Below are positions 1 through 5,919 of a stretch of 7,742 bases of DNA, one piece after another; position 1 is the stretch's first letter; each line of letters opens with the position of its first letter. A program made the translations under genes and the position numbers. The DNA is from Gemmatimonadota bacterium. Its GTDB lineage: Bacteria > Gemmatimonadota > Gemmatimonadetes > Gemmatimonadales > Gemmatimonadaceae. Below the pieces are notes generated by a model. It searched no databases. It worked only from the letters and a program-made list of their open reading frames with translations, and had not been told where the DNA came from. The stretch covers positions 1 through 7,742 of the forward strand of contig JAOUHR010000076.1 in NCBI GenBank assembly GCA_029884515.1. The letters are read 5' to 3'.

Positions 1-1
1 C

Positions 2-2395
2 AAGGCGCAGGAGAAGCTGAGCGGCCTCTATCGCTCGGCGGATGGGGGCACGACGTGGGAGCGCACCAGCACCGACAACGTGCGCCCCTTCTATTACTCG
101 CAGGTGCGAGTGCACCCCACGAACCCGGACCGCGTCTGGTTCTCCTCGACGCCGGTGAAGGTGTCGAACACCGGTGGGAGGGACGCGATGAACGCGACCG
201 TCGGGATCCACGTGGACCACCACGCGATGTGGATCGACCCCACCGACCCCCAGCGCCACATCGTCGGTGACGACGGCGGCGTCGCGATCTCGTTCGACAA
301 CGGCGGCAACTACGTCTTCCTGAACAACTTCGCGGTCGCCCAGCCGTACAACGTCTCATTCGACATGGCGGTGCCCTACCGGGTGTGCGGCGGCCTGCAG
401 GACAACGGCTCCTGGTGCGGCCCGAGCCGGCGCAAGCAGGGCCCGATCTCCAACGCGATGTGGTTCAACGTCGGCGGCGGCGACGGATTCGTCACGCAGC
501 AGGACCAGACGAACCCGGACATCGTGTACAGCGAGTCGCAGGGCGGCAACATGGGCCGCTACGTGATCTCCGAGGGGCGACGCACCGCGCTCCAGAAGCC
601 GAACTACCGCGCGGGCTACATGAAGTGGGAGGACAGCATCATGACCGTGCGCGGTGACACCGCGCGCCCGGAGACGCCGGCGATGAGGCGCATGATCGCC
701 GACCTGCGCGCCAAGCAGCGGAGGGACTCGACCGACCTGCAGCTGCGGTGGAACTGGAACACGCCCTTCCACCTCTCGCCGCACAACCAGAGCATCTTCT
801 ACACCGCCGCGAACCGCGTCATGAAGAGCATGAACCGCGGCGACAACATGTTCCCGATCTCGCCCGACCTCACGTACGGTGACACGACGAAGATCCGCAT
901 CTCGACGCAGACCACCGGAGGCATCACGACCGACGCGACGGGCGCCGAGACGTTCGCGACGATCGTCTCGCTCAACGAGTCGCCGATCACGCCGGGCTAC
1001 CTGTACGCCGGCACCGACGACGGGCGCCTCTGGATGACCGCGAACGACGGCGGCTCCTGGGAGGAACTGACGTCGAAGGTGGTCGGCGTGCCGGCCGGCA
1101 CGTACGTCTCGCGCATCGAGCCGTCGCAGTTCGACATCAACACGTTCTACGTCTCGTACGACAACCACCGCCGCGGCGACTTCACGCCGTACCTCTTCGC
1201 GACCAACGATGGCGGCCGCACGTTCCGTTCGATCGCCGGCGGCCTGCCGCGCGGCGGGCCGGACTTCGTGCACGTGGTGCGCGAGGATCCGAAGAACCAG
1301 GACCTGCTCTTCGCGGGCACCGACGTGGGTGCCTATGTCTCAGCCGACCGCGGCGCGACCTGGCAGAAGTTCATGACCGGCCTGCCGAACGTGCCGGTGC
1401 ACGACCTCAAGATCCACCCGCGCGACGCCGAGCTCATCGCGGCAACGCACGGCCGCGGCTTCTGGACCGTGGACATCGCGCCGCTCGAGCAGTTGACCCG
1501 GTCCGTCGCGGCGATGCCGGCGTACCTTTTCGCGCCGCGCACCGCGTTCCAGTGGGGCGAGGCCCCGGTGGAGGGCGGCTCGACCGGCCACGGGATCTTC
1601 GAGGCCCCGAGCCCGCAGTACGGCGCGGACATCTGGTACCGCCTCGGCAAGTCGGGCGGTGCCGCGCGCATCGTGGTGCAGGACGCCAAGGGTGACACGC
1701 TGCAGACGCTCACCGGCAGCGGGCAGGCCGGGACCCATCGCGTCAGCTGGAACTTCAACGGTCGTCCGCCGGCAACGGTGGCGCTCACCGGCGCCGCACT
1801 GCGTGACTCGATCCTGCAGGCGCGTCGCGTGGAGGTCGCGCTCGACTCGATCGAGAAGGAAGGCTCGGTGCCCAAGGCCACGCTCGACATGATCCGGCGC
1901 AACCTCTCCGGTGGCGCGCAGGGCATGCAGGCGATGGCGCGCGCCTTCGGGTTCGGCGGTGGCGGTGGCGGCGGCGGCTTCGGTGGCGCCGGCGGCGGTG
2001 CACCCCGCTGGGTGGAGCGGCCGGGTGAGCAGGCCGTCGCCGCTGGCGGCGGGCGTGGTGGAGCGGGTGGCGGTGCGCGCGGTGCAGGCGCTCCCGGCGC
2101 CCCCGGCGCCCCCGGCGCCGGTGGACCCGCTGCCGGGTTCGACCAGGCGCAGCTCTTCGAGATCATGCGCGCCATCGGGATCACCGGCGGCGGTGGTGGC
2201 GGCGGACGCGGCTTCGGCGGCGGTGCGTCGACCGTGGACACCGGCGACTACCTGCTCTCGATGACGATCGACGGCCAGACGTACAGGCAAACGCTCCGGG
2301 TGGAGCGTCGCTCGGGCGGGGACGCGAGCGCGTTCCCCTTCGAGGTGGAGCAGCTGTGGAACGCCTACGAGAAATGGCTGCGCGACAACGGCTGA
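2..2395 (+). CDS. Sortilin/VPS10-like Asp-box (BNR) beta-propeller protein, 5'-truncated by window edge
   Basis: The reading frame is open from the first full codon (base 2) to TGA at 2393-2395, giving 797 visible residues. The true start and any signal peptide lie upstream; a GTG at base 80 is internal, because an Asp-box precedes it. Asp-box motifs (S-x-D-x-G-x-T-W type) occur at visible residues 12-19 (SADGGTTW, canonical) and 447-454 (SADRGATW, canonical), with degenerate copies near 97 (SFDNGG), 346-353 (TANDGGSW) and 401-408 (TNDGGRTF). The propeller appears to end at ATHGRGFW (481-488), a typical closing motif of the VPS10/sortilin-like bacterial proteins often annotated as glycosyl hydrolases. 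A linker and a beta-rich FlgD/Ig-like segment (about 535-595) follow. Residues about 650-741 are Gly/Ala/Pro low-complexity sequence, and a short conserved-looking tail ends the protein. It is probably exported. Substrate and catalytic activity are unknown; Asp-boxes are structural and do not prove sialidase or other hydrolase activity. Confidence 0.85.
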   Translation, partial: KAQEKLSGLYRSADGGTTWERTSTDNVRPFYYSQVRVHPTNPDRVWFSSTPVKVSNTGGRDAMNATVGIHVDHHAMWIDPTDPQRHIVGDDGGVAISFDNGGNYVFLNNFAVAQPYNVSFDMAVPYRVCGGLQDNGSWCGPSRRKQGPISNAMWFNVGGGDGFVTQQDQTNPDIVYSESQGGNMGRYVISEGRRTALQKPNYRAGYMKWEDSIMTVRGDTARPETPAMRRMIADLRAKQRRDSTDLQLRWNWNTPFHLSPHNQSIFYTAANRVMKSMNRGDNMFPISPDLTYGDTTKIRISTQTTGGITTDATGAETFATIVSLNESPITPGYLYAGTDDGRLWMTANDGGSWEELTSKVVGVPAGTYVSRIEPSQFDINTFYVSYDNHRRGDFTPYLFATNDGGRTFRSIAGGLPRGGPDFVHVVREDPKNQDLLFAGTDVGAYVSADRGATWQKFMTGLPNVPVHDLKIHPRDAELIAATHGRGFWTVDIAPLEQLTRSVAAMPAYLFAPRTAFQWGEAPVEGGSTGHGIFEAPSPQYGADIWYRLGKSGGAARIVVQDAKGDTLQTLTGSGQAGTHRVSWNFNGRPPATVALTGAALRDSILQARRVEVALDSIEKEGSVPKATLDMIRRNLSGGAQGMQAMARAFGFGGGGGGGGFGGAGGGAPRWVERPGEQAVAAGGGRGGAGGGARGAGAPGAPGAPGAGGPAAGFDQAQLFEIMRAIGITGGGGGGGRGFGGGASTVDTGDYLLSMTIDGQTYRQTLRVERRSGGDASAFPFEVEQLWNAYEKWLRDNG
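1948..2226 (+). repeat. Gly-rich low-complexity coding segment with a 9-nt tandem repeat
   Basis: Within the propeller-protein gene, GGC/GGT runs encode two poly-Gly stretches (about residues 650-664 and 728-741). Between them, bases 2090-2116 hold three in-frame copies of the 9-nt unit GCYCCCGGC (Ala-Pro-Gly), giving a collagen-like APGAPGAPG run. All repeat units are multiples of three, so length changes by slippage would keep the frame. The segment probably forms a flexible linker before the C-terminal tail. Confidence 0.8.
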
Positions 2396-2414
2396 CCTCG
2401 ACGGGCCGAAGAGG

Positions 2415-2462
2415 ATGGCGAAGGGGGCGGGGACGCTGTCGCGTCCCCGCCCCCTTCGCCAT
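2415..2462. terminator. Perfect 22-bp inverted repeat between convergent genes, likely bidirectional terminator
   Basis: Left arm 2415-2436 and right arm 2441-2462 are exact reverse complements around a 4-nt loop (TGTC). The core is GGCGAAGGGGGCGGGG paired with its complement. The structure sits 19 nt after the stop of the propeller gene and 40 nt beyond the stop of the minus-strand hydrolase, where a shared terminator is expected. Neither flank has a clear T-run, so it is not a textbook intrinsic terminator. It may act as a very stable blocking or 3'-end-protecting hairpin. No gene is seen in 2396-2502. Confidence 0.75.
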
Positions 2463-2502
2463 TCCCGTGGAGCATCAGCCGGCGATCAGCGCAGAAGCAA
2501 GC

Positions 2503-4119
2503 TCACTCGCGCAGCTTGATGACGCTCATCGGACTCTCGACGGACGCGCGATCCACCGCCCGCACGGCCACGCGGTCCGCCGCCGCCGGGAGCGCGACCT
2601 CGCTCACGCTGCCACGCAGCATGCTGCTCTGCCATACCCCACCGGCGCCGCGCGTCTGCACCAGCCACCAGCGCGGACGGTCCGCGCCGCTCGGGGTGAG
2701 CCGCACGCTCAGCACCCCTGCCGCGTTCCGGTGCACCGCCACCTGGGGCTCACCCTGCGGCGACACGTCGAGCCAGGGGGAGCGTGGCACGAGGGCGAGC
2801 GCGGCGTAGACCTGCCGCGCGAGGCGCGTGGCGAGCGAGTCGCGGTTCTCGAGGAAGACCTTCGCCGAGAAATGGATGTTGCCGGTCGCGCCGGGCTGGG
2901 CGCGCGTCGCGAGCACCTGATCCTGGATCTCCTGCCAGCGCCACGCCGTGCGCGAGCCCTCACCCACCTTGCTCGTGTAGTTGCCGGGCCAGAGGTGCCG
3001 CCCGAACGGGTTCTGCTCCGACCACCACTTGAGCAGGTCGGGATACGACTGCCCGACCTGCAACACGGGCCAGTAGAGCTGCGGCGCGAAGTAGTCCACC
3101 CATCCCTCGCGCAGCCACTTGCGCGCGTCGGCGTAGAGCTCGGAGTACGCGTCGAAGCCGGTGACGGTCTCGGGGAAGCCCGGCCGCCAGATGCCGAACG
3201 GACTCACGCCGAACTTCACCCACGGCTTCTCCTGGTGGATCCGCGCGTAGAGGTCCTGCACGAGATGGTCGACGTTCTCGCGGCGCCAATCGTCGCGGCT
3301 GAGGATCCCGCCGCCGTAGCGGTACCGCGCATAACTGGCGTCGTCGGGAAACTCGATGTCGCGGCCGCGACGGTCGCGTTCCTTGTACGGATAGAAGTAG
3401 TCGTCGAGATGCACGCCATCGACGTCGTAGCGCTTCACCACGTCGAGGACCACGCGCACGGTGTGCTCGCGCACCGCGGGCTCGCCGGGATCCATCCAGA
3501 GGTGGGTGCCGTACGGCTTCACGAGCGTGGGCATGCGCCGCGCGATGTGCTTGTTCGAGAGCGGCCCCTTCGCGGAGGGGTAGCGCGCGCGATACGGATT
3601 GAACCACGCGTGCAGCTCCAGGCCTCGACGGTGCGCCTCGTCCACCGCAAACTTGAGCGGGTCCCACCAGGGCGACGGCGCGAGGCCCTGCTTCCCGGTG
3701 AGGAACTCCGACCAGGGCTCGATGTCCGACGCGTAGACCGCATCACCGGACGGCCGCACCTGCAGGATCACCGCGTTCAGTCCGCTCGCCTGCGCGCGGT
3801 CGAGCAGCTTGAGCAGCTCCTTCTGCGCCTCGGCGGCCGGCAGTCCCGGCTTGGAGGGCCAGTCGATGTTCGCCACGGAAGCGATCCAGACGCCGCGGAA
3901 CTCGCGCGCCGGTTCCGGCGGGAGGCACGTGGCGTCCGCCGACGGGTCGCAGGGGCCAGGCAGGCTCGCCGCGACGGCGGCGGGCGCGACCAGCGCGTCG
4001 TCGGTCGCCGGGGGCTGTGCGACGGCCGACGGCGCGACGGCGATCGCCGTGGTGATCACCATGGCGATCACGCGGATGAGCGGGGCGAGTCCTCGCGAGC
4101 GGCTACGGATTCCGGACAC
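2503..4119 (-). CDS. Secreted glycoside hydrolase-like protein, GHL10/DUF187 (YngK-like) family
   Basis: This 538-residue protein starts at GTG 4119. The N-terminus has Arg residues, a hydrophobic stretch (about 11-30) and a SAVAQ-type signal peptidase I site near residue 35, so export is expected. The GHL10 (PF02638-type) TIM-barrel runs from about residue 72 to 390. Its landmarks are REFRGVWIASVANIDWPS (72-89), LQVRPSGDAVY (119-129), LHAWFNPYRARYPS (169-182), DGVHLDDYFYPY (234-245), FAPQLYWPV and LWPGNYTSKVG. The paired Asp in HLDDY (239-240) are plausible catalytic or substrate-binding acids. The remaining C-terminal part looks like a beta-sandwich/Fn3-like module. Cys57 and Cys65 lie just before the barrel and could form a disulfide. 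Family members are thought to act on glycans, possibly cell-wall or exopolysaccharide; the substrate here is unknown. The gene start overlaps the upstream copper-chaperone gene by 17 nt, so the two are probably co-transcribed and translationally coupled, although no functional link to copper is known. Confidence 0.87.
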   Translation of the reverse strand: MSGIRSRSRGLAPLIRVIAMVITTAIAVAPSAVAQPPATDDALVAPAAVAASLPGPCDPSADATCLPPEPAREFRGVWIASVANIDWPSKPGLPAAEAQKELLKLLDRAQASGLNAVILQVRPSGDAVYASDIEPWSEFLTGKQGLAPSPWWDPLKFAVDEAHRRGLELHAWFNPYRARYPSAKGPLSNKHIARRMPTLVKPYGTHLWMDPGEPAVREHTVRVVLDVVKRYDVDGVHLDDYFYPYKERDRRGRDIEFPDDASYARYRYGGGILSRDDWRRENVDHLVQDLYARIHQEKPWVKFGVSPFGIWRPGFPETVTGFDAYSELYADARKWLREGWVDYFAPQLYWPVLQVGQSYPDLLKWWSEQNPFGRHLWPGNYTSKVGEGSRTAWRWQEIQDQVLATRAQPGATGNIHFSAKVFLENRDSLATRLARQVYAALALVPRSPWLDVSPQGEPQVAVHRNAAGVLSVRLTPSGADRPRWWLVQTRGAGGVWQSSMLRGSVSEVALPAAADRVAVRAVDRASVESPMSVIKLRE

Positions 4120-4549
4120 CAGCCCTCACCTCGACGGCACGCCCGGAGACGAAGTGCAGCGTCACGAGCACCGTGTCGCCGTCGACGAGCGCGCGCGTGA
4201 GCCCGTTGAGCATCACGTGCGCGCCGAGCGGCTGGAACGAGACGCTGTCCTCGGCGGGCACCGGCAACGACGTCACCGGCGCCATCTGCATCATCCGCCC
4301 CTGCTGCATCGACATGTGCATCGTGGCCGACACGGCGGACCCGCTGGACACGCCGCTGAGCGTGTCCGACACGCCCGAGCCGTTCTCGAGCACGAAGTAG
4401 ACCGCCGTCGTCGCGCCGCTGTCCGCGCTGCGCGCCCAGGCGGCGCGCACGGAGAGCGCACTCGACGCAACACCGGCGGCCGCCCGGTCGCACGCCGTGA
4501 GGGCCAGCACGCTACAACAGCCGCCGCAGATCGCTCGCCATGTCCTCAA
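4103..4549 (-). CDS. PCu(A)C-family periplasmic copper chaperone, lipoprotein
   Basis: The protein is 148 residues, typical length for PF04314/DUF461. The full copper-binding signature H-x10-M-x21-H-x-M is present exactly: His78, Met89, His111 and Met113, with extra Met residues (77, 79, 81, 86, 87) in the Met-rich loop. The N-terminus ends in the lipobox LTAC with Cys20, so it should be a membrane-anchored lipoprotein on the outer face of a membrane. Family members carry Cu(I) and, with SCO proteins, help load copper into the CuA site of cytochrome c oxidase. The start is TTG at 4549. An in-frame TGA lies two codons upstream, and the next GTG (4510) would leave too short a signal sequence. 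The gene overlaps the upstream SCO gene by 38 nt and the downstream hydrolase by 17 nt, indicating an operon. Confidence 0.92.
   Translation of the reverse strand: MRTWRAICGGCCSVLALTACDRAAAGVASSALSVRAAWARSADSGATTAVYFVLENGSGVSDTLSGVSSGSAVSATMHMSMQQGRMMQMAPVTSLPVPAEDSVSFQPLGAHVMLNGLTRALVDGDTVLVTLHFVSGRAVEVRAGVRNP
4126..4132 (-). promoter_or_regulatory. Ribosome binding site for the GHL10 gene (supports GTG start at 4119)
   Basis: On the minus strand the sequence GAGGTGA lies 6 nt before the GTG start, inside the end of the copper-chaperone gene. The next in-frame ATG (4062) would remove the charged n-region and half the hydrophobic core of the signal peptide, so the GTG is preferred. Confidence 0.6.
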
Positions 4550-5087
4550 CAGTCACTCCAGGAGAGTAGAGCAGGAGCAGACGCCCCCGCCGGTCCACCA
4601 CGTACGTCGACGCCGGATGGACCACGCCATAGTCCGGGGTCCGCGGATCCCCTTCGGGGTACGCCGGGAACCCCCAGTCCCGCTTGATGCGACCGAGCGC
4701 CTCCTCGGTACCCGTAAGACCGACGAATGAGCTGTCGAATTGCATCGCGTAGGCCCGCGCCACCGTCGGCGTGTCGCGCCCCGCATCGACGCTCACGAAC
4801 ACGAAGCGAACCCCTGCAGCCTTCGTGCCGAGTTGCCGCCGCGCCCGCGCCCAGGTGGAGAGCACCGTGGGGCAGACGTCGGGGCAGTGCGTGTAGCCGA
4901 AGTAGATGAGCACCACCTTGCCCTGCTCCGTCGCCAGGTCGAAGGGCGCCCCGGCCGCGTCGGTCAGCACCAGCGGCGGCGCGGGCGCCGGGCGCTCCCG
5001 CACCGTGCCGTGCAGCGGCGCGTCACAAGCCACGGCCACGCAGAGCGCGACCAGGAACAGGGTGCGACGGGGGGACGCGATACTCAT
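4512..5087 (-). CDS. SCO1/SenC-family copper-binding lipoprotein (cytochrome oxidase assembly)
   Basis: The protein has 191 residues from ATG 5087 to TAG. It has a thioredoxin fold of the SCO1/SenC type: the copper-binding C-x3-C is in YTHCPDVCPT (Cys68, Cys72), the third ligand His157 is in the GVVHPASTY context, and FVSVDAGRDTP (95-107) is the usual SCO motif. The N-terminus carries a short hydrophobic signal with lipobox AVAC (Cys21). SCO proteins bind copper and reduce or metallate the CuA site of cytochrome c oxidase. The frame stays open upstream to 5444, but that extension is antisense to the permease gene, is Arg/Glu-rich and lacks a signal sequence, so it is rejected. The ribosome site is poor: AAGG directly abuts the ATG. 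It is the first gene of the minus-strand unit, diverging 63 bp from the permease gene. Confidence 0.93.
   Translation of the reverse strand: MSIASPRRTLFLVALCVAVACDAPLHGTVRERPAPAPPLVLTDAAGAPFDLATEQGKVVLIYFGYTHCPDVCPTVLSTWARARRQLGTKAAGVRFVFVSVDAGRDTPTVARAYAMQFDSSFVGLTGTEEALGRIKRDWGFPAYPEGDPRTPDYGVVHPASTYVVDRRGRLLLLYSPGVTVEDMASDLRRLL
4556..4559 (-). promoter_or_regulatory. Ribosome binding site for the PCu(A)C gene (supports TTG start)
   Basis: GGAG on the minus strand (GGAGTGA context) is spaced 6 nt from the TTG start at 4549 and lies inside the coding sequence of the SCO gene. Together with the in-frame TGA at 4553-4555 this fixes TTG as the most likely start. Confidence 0.6.
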
Positions 5088-5106
5088 CCTTGTAAGATAG
5101 CCCGCC

Positions 5107-5123
5107 CGGGGTTGCCGACCCCG
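5107..5123. promoter_or_regulatory. Small inverted repeat in the divergent control region
   Basis: CGGGGT-TGCCG-ACCCCG forms a 6-bp perfect stem with a 5-nt loop. On the minus strand it would lie in the SCO mRNA leader; on the plus strand it overlaps the candidate -35 box. It could be a leader hairpin, a second operator, or chance in GC-rich DNA. Confidence 0.35.
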
Positions 5124-5140
5124 ATTGCATATATTACTAT
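5112..5140 (+). promoter_or_regulatory. Candidate sigma-70 promoter of the sulfur operon
   Basis: TTGCCG (5112-5117) and TACTAT (5135-5140) are separated by exactly 17 nt. The AT-rich stretch around the -10 stands out from very GC-rich surroundings. Transcription would begin near 5147, only a few bases before the permease ATG (5151), implying a leaderless or near-leaderless message. Only a weak AGG (5143-5145) could serve as a ribosome site. Confidence 0.5.
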
Positions 5141-5153
5141 ACAGGCATATATG
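5128..5153. promoter_or_regulatory. Candidate ArsR-type operator, CATATAT-N12-ATATATG
   Basis: Perfect 7-nt arms CATATAT (5128-5134) and ATATATG (5147-5153) flank 12 nt. Nested in it is a second, 12-nt imperfect palindrome TATATTACTATA (5130-5141, 10 of 12 positions symmetric). GCATATAT is also directly repeated 18 nt apart (5127 and 5145). The site covers the plus-strand -10 box and the permease start codon, which fits repression by the ArsR protein encoded at the end of this operon. AT-rich imperfect palindromes are usual for ArsR-family operators; binding itself is inferred. Confidence 0.5.
5136..5141 (-). promoter_or_regulatory. Possible -10 box for the SCO operon
   Basis: On the minus strand these bases read TATAGT, five of six matches to TATAAT. 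No good -35 is found 16-18 nt upstream (GCGAGG at 17 nt), so this may need an activator or another sigma factor, or the promoter may lie elsewhere. The box coincides with the centre of the candidate operator. Confidence 0.3.
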
Positions 5154-5903
5154 ACCCCCCTCGCAGCGCTCCTCGCACTCCTCATCGGCGTCACGCTCGG
5201 CCTGCTCGGGGGCGGGGGATCGATCCTCACCGTGCCGGTCTTCGTGTACGTGCTCGGGATCGAGTCCAAGCGGGCGATCGCGATGAGCTTGCCGGTGGTG
5301 GGGCTCGCAGCGCTCGTCGGCGTGGCCCGCCACGCGCGGCTCGGCAACGTGAACCTGCGGATCGCGCTCTCGTTCGGCGCGGCGGCCATGCTGGGCGCGT
5401 ACGGCGGCGCGCGCCTCGCGCGGTTCCTGCTCGGGCCGGTGCAACTCGCGCTCTTCGCACTCGTGATGCTCGCCGCCGCGATCTCGATGCTCTGGAACGC
5501 GCGACTGCCGGAGGAGCCGGGGGCGGAGCGCACCCCCTCGTGGCTGGCGTTGGTCCCCATCGGCATCGGCGTCGGGATGGTCACGGGGATCGTCGGCGCC
5601 GGCGGCGGATTCCTGATCGTGCCCGCGCTGGTGCTCCTCGGCCGCGTGCCGATGCGCCAGGCGATCGGCACCTCACTCCTCGTGATCGCGCTGAACACGG
5701 CGGCCGGGTTCCTCGGCTACCGGAACGCCGTGGACGTGGACTGGACGCTCGTGACCAGCTTCGCGCTCGTCGCGGGCGTCGGCATCGTGGCGGGCACGGC
5801 GCTCGTGCGTCGCGTCCCCACGCAGCAGCTCAAGCGCGGCTTCGCCGTGCTCCTGATCGTCATCGGCACCAGCATCCTCTGGCAGATCCTTTCCCTGCTC
5901 TGA
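5151..5903 (+). CDS. TauE/SafE (DUF81) family sulfite/organosulfonate exporter-type permease
   Basis: This 250-residue, very hydrophobic protein is the usual length for the family, with about seven or eight predicted membrane segments. It shows the internal duplication typical of TauE/SafE: GLLGGGGSILTVP (17-29) is mirrored by GIVGAGGGFLIVP (146-158), and AIAMSLPVV (42-50) by AIGTSLLVI (171-179), with a charged linker at about 117-128. Family members export sulfite, sulfoacetate or related sulfur anions. Its place beside a persulfide dioxygenase suggests it exports sulfite or thiosulfate made by that enzyme; uptake of a sulfur compound cannot be excluded. The ATG at 5151 is chosen because it starts directly at the first membrane segment; the upstream open frame is antisense to the SCO gene. 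The next gene follows after 16 nt. Confidence 0.9.
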   Translation: MTPLAALLALLIGVTLGLLGGGGSILTVPVFVYVLGIESKRAIAMSLPVVGLAALVGVARHARLGNVNLRIALSFGAAAMLGAYGGARLARFLLGPVQLALFALVMLAAAISMLWNARLPEEPGAERTPSWLALVPIGIGVGMVTGIVGAGGGFLIVPALVLLGRVPMRQAIGTSLLVIALNTAAGFLGYRNAVDVDWTLVTSFALVAGVGIVAGTALVRRVPTQQLKRGFAVLLIVIGTSILWQILSLL

Positions 5904-5909
5904 CCGTTC

Positions 5910-5913
5910 GGAG
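5910..5913 (+). promoter_or_regulatory. Ribosome binding site for the persulfide dioxygenase-rhodanese gene
   Basis: GGAG lies 6 nt before ATG 5920 within the 16-nt gap after the permease gene, supporting that start. Confidence 0.6.
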
Positions 5914-5919
5914 ATCCCG

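Noticed and set aside
1340..2290. Minus-strand frames of more than 300 residues opposite the propeller gene
   Set aside because: They are complementary shadows of the Gly/Pro-rich coding region, giving Pro-rich or Ala/Arg-rich products without motifs.
2356..4200. 614-residue open frame on the plus strand
   Set aside because: It is antisense to the GHL10 hydrolase, rich in Arg/His/Ala/Pro, with no recognisable domain; long antisense frames are expected at this GC content.
5107..5123. CsoR-type copper operator
   Set aside because: The repeat has G-run then C-run arms, the reverse of the C-run then G-run order usual for CsoR sites, and no copper repressor gene is present in the window.
4740..5150. 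Upstream extension of the permease gene
   Set aside because: It is antisense to the SCO gene, highly charged and lacks membrane segments; the family fold begins at 5151.
5088..5444. Upstream extension of the SCO gene to residue 310
   Set aside because: The added 119 residues are antisense to the permease gene and would bury the lipoprotein signal sequence in mid-protein.
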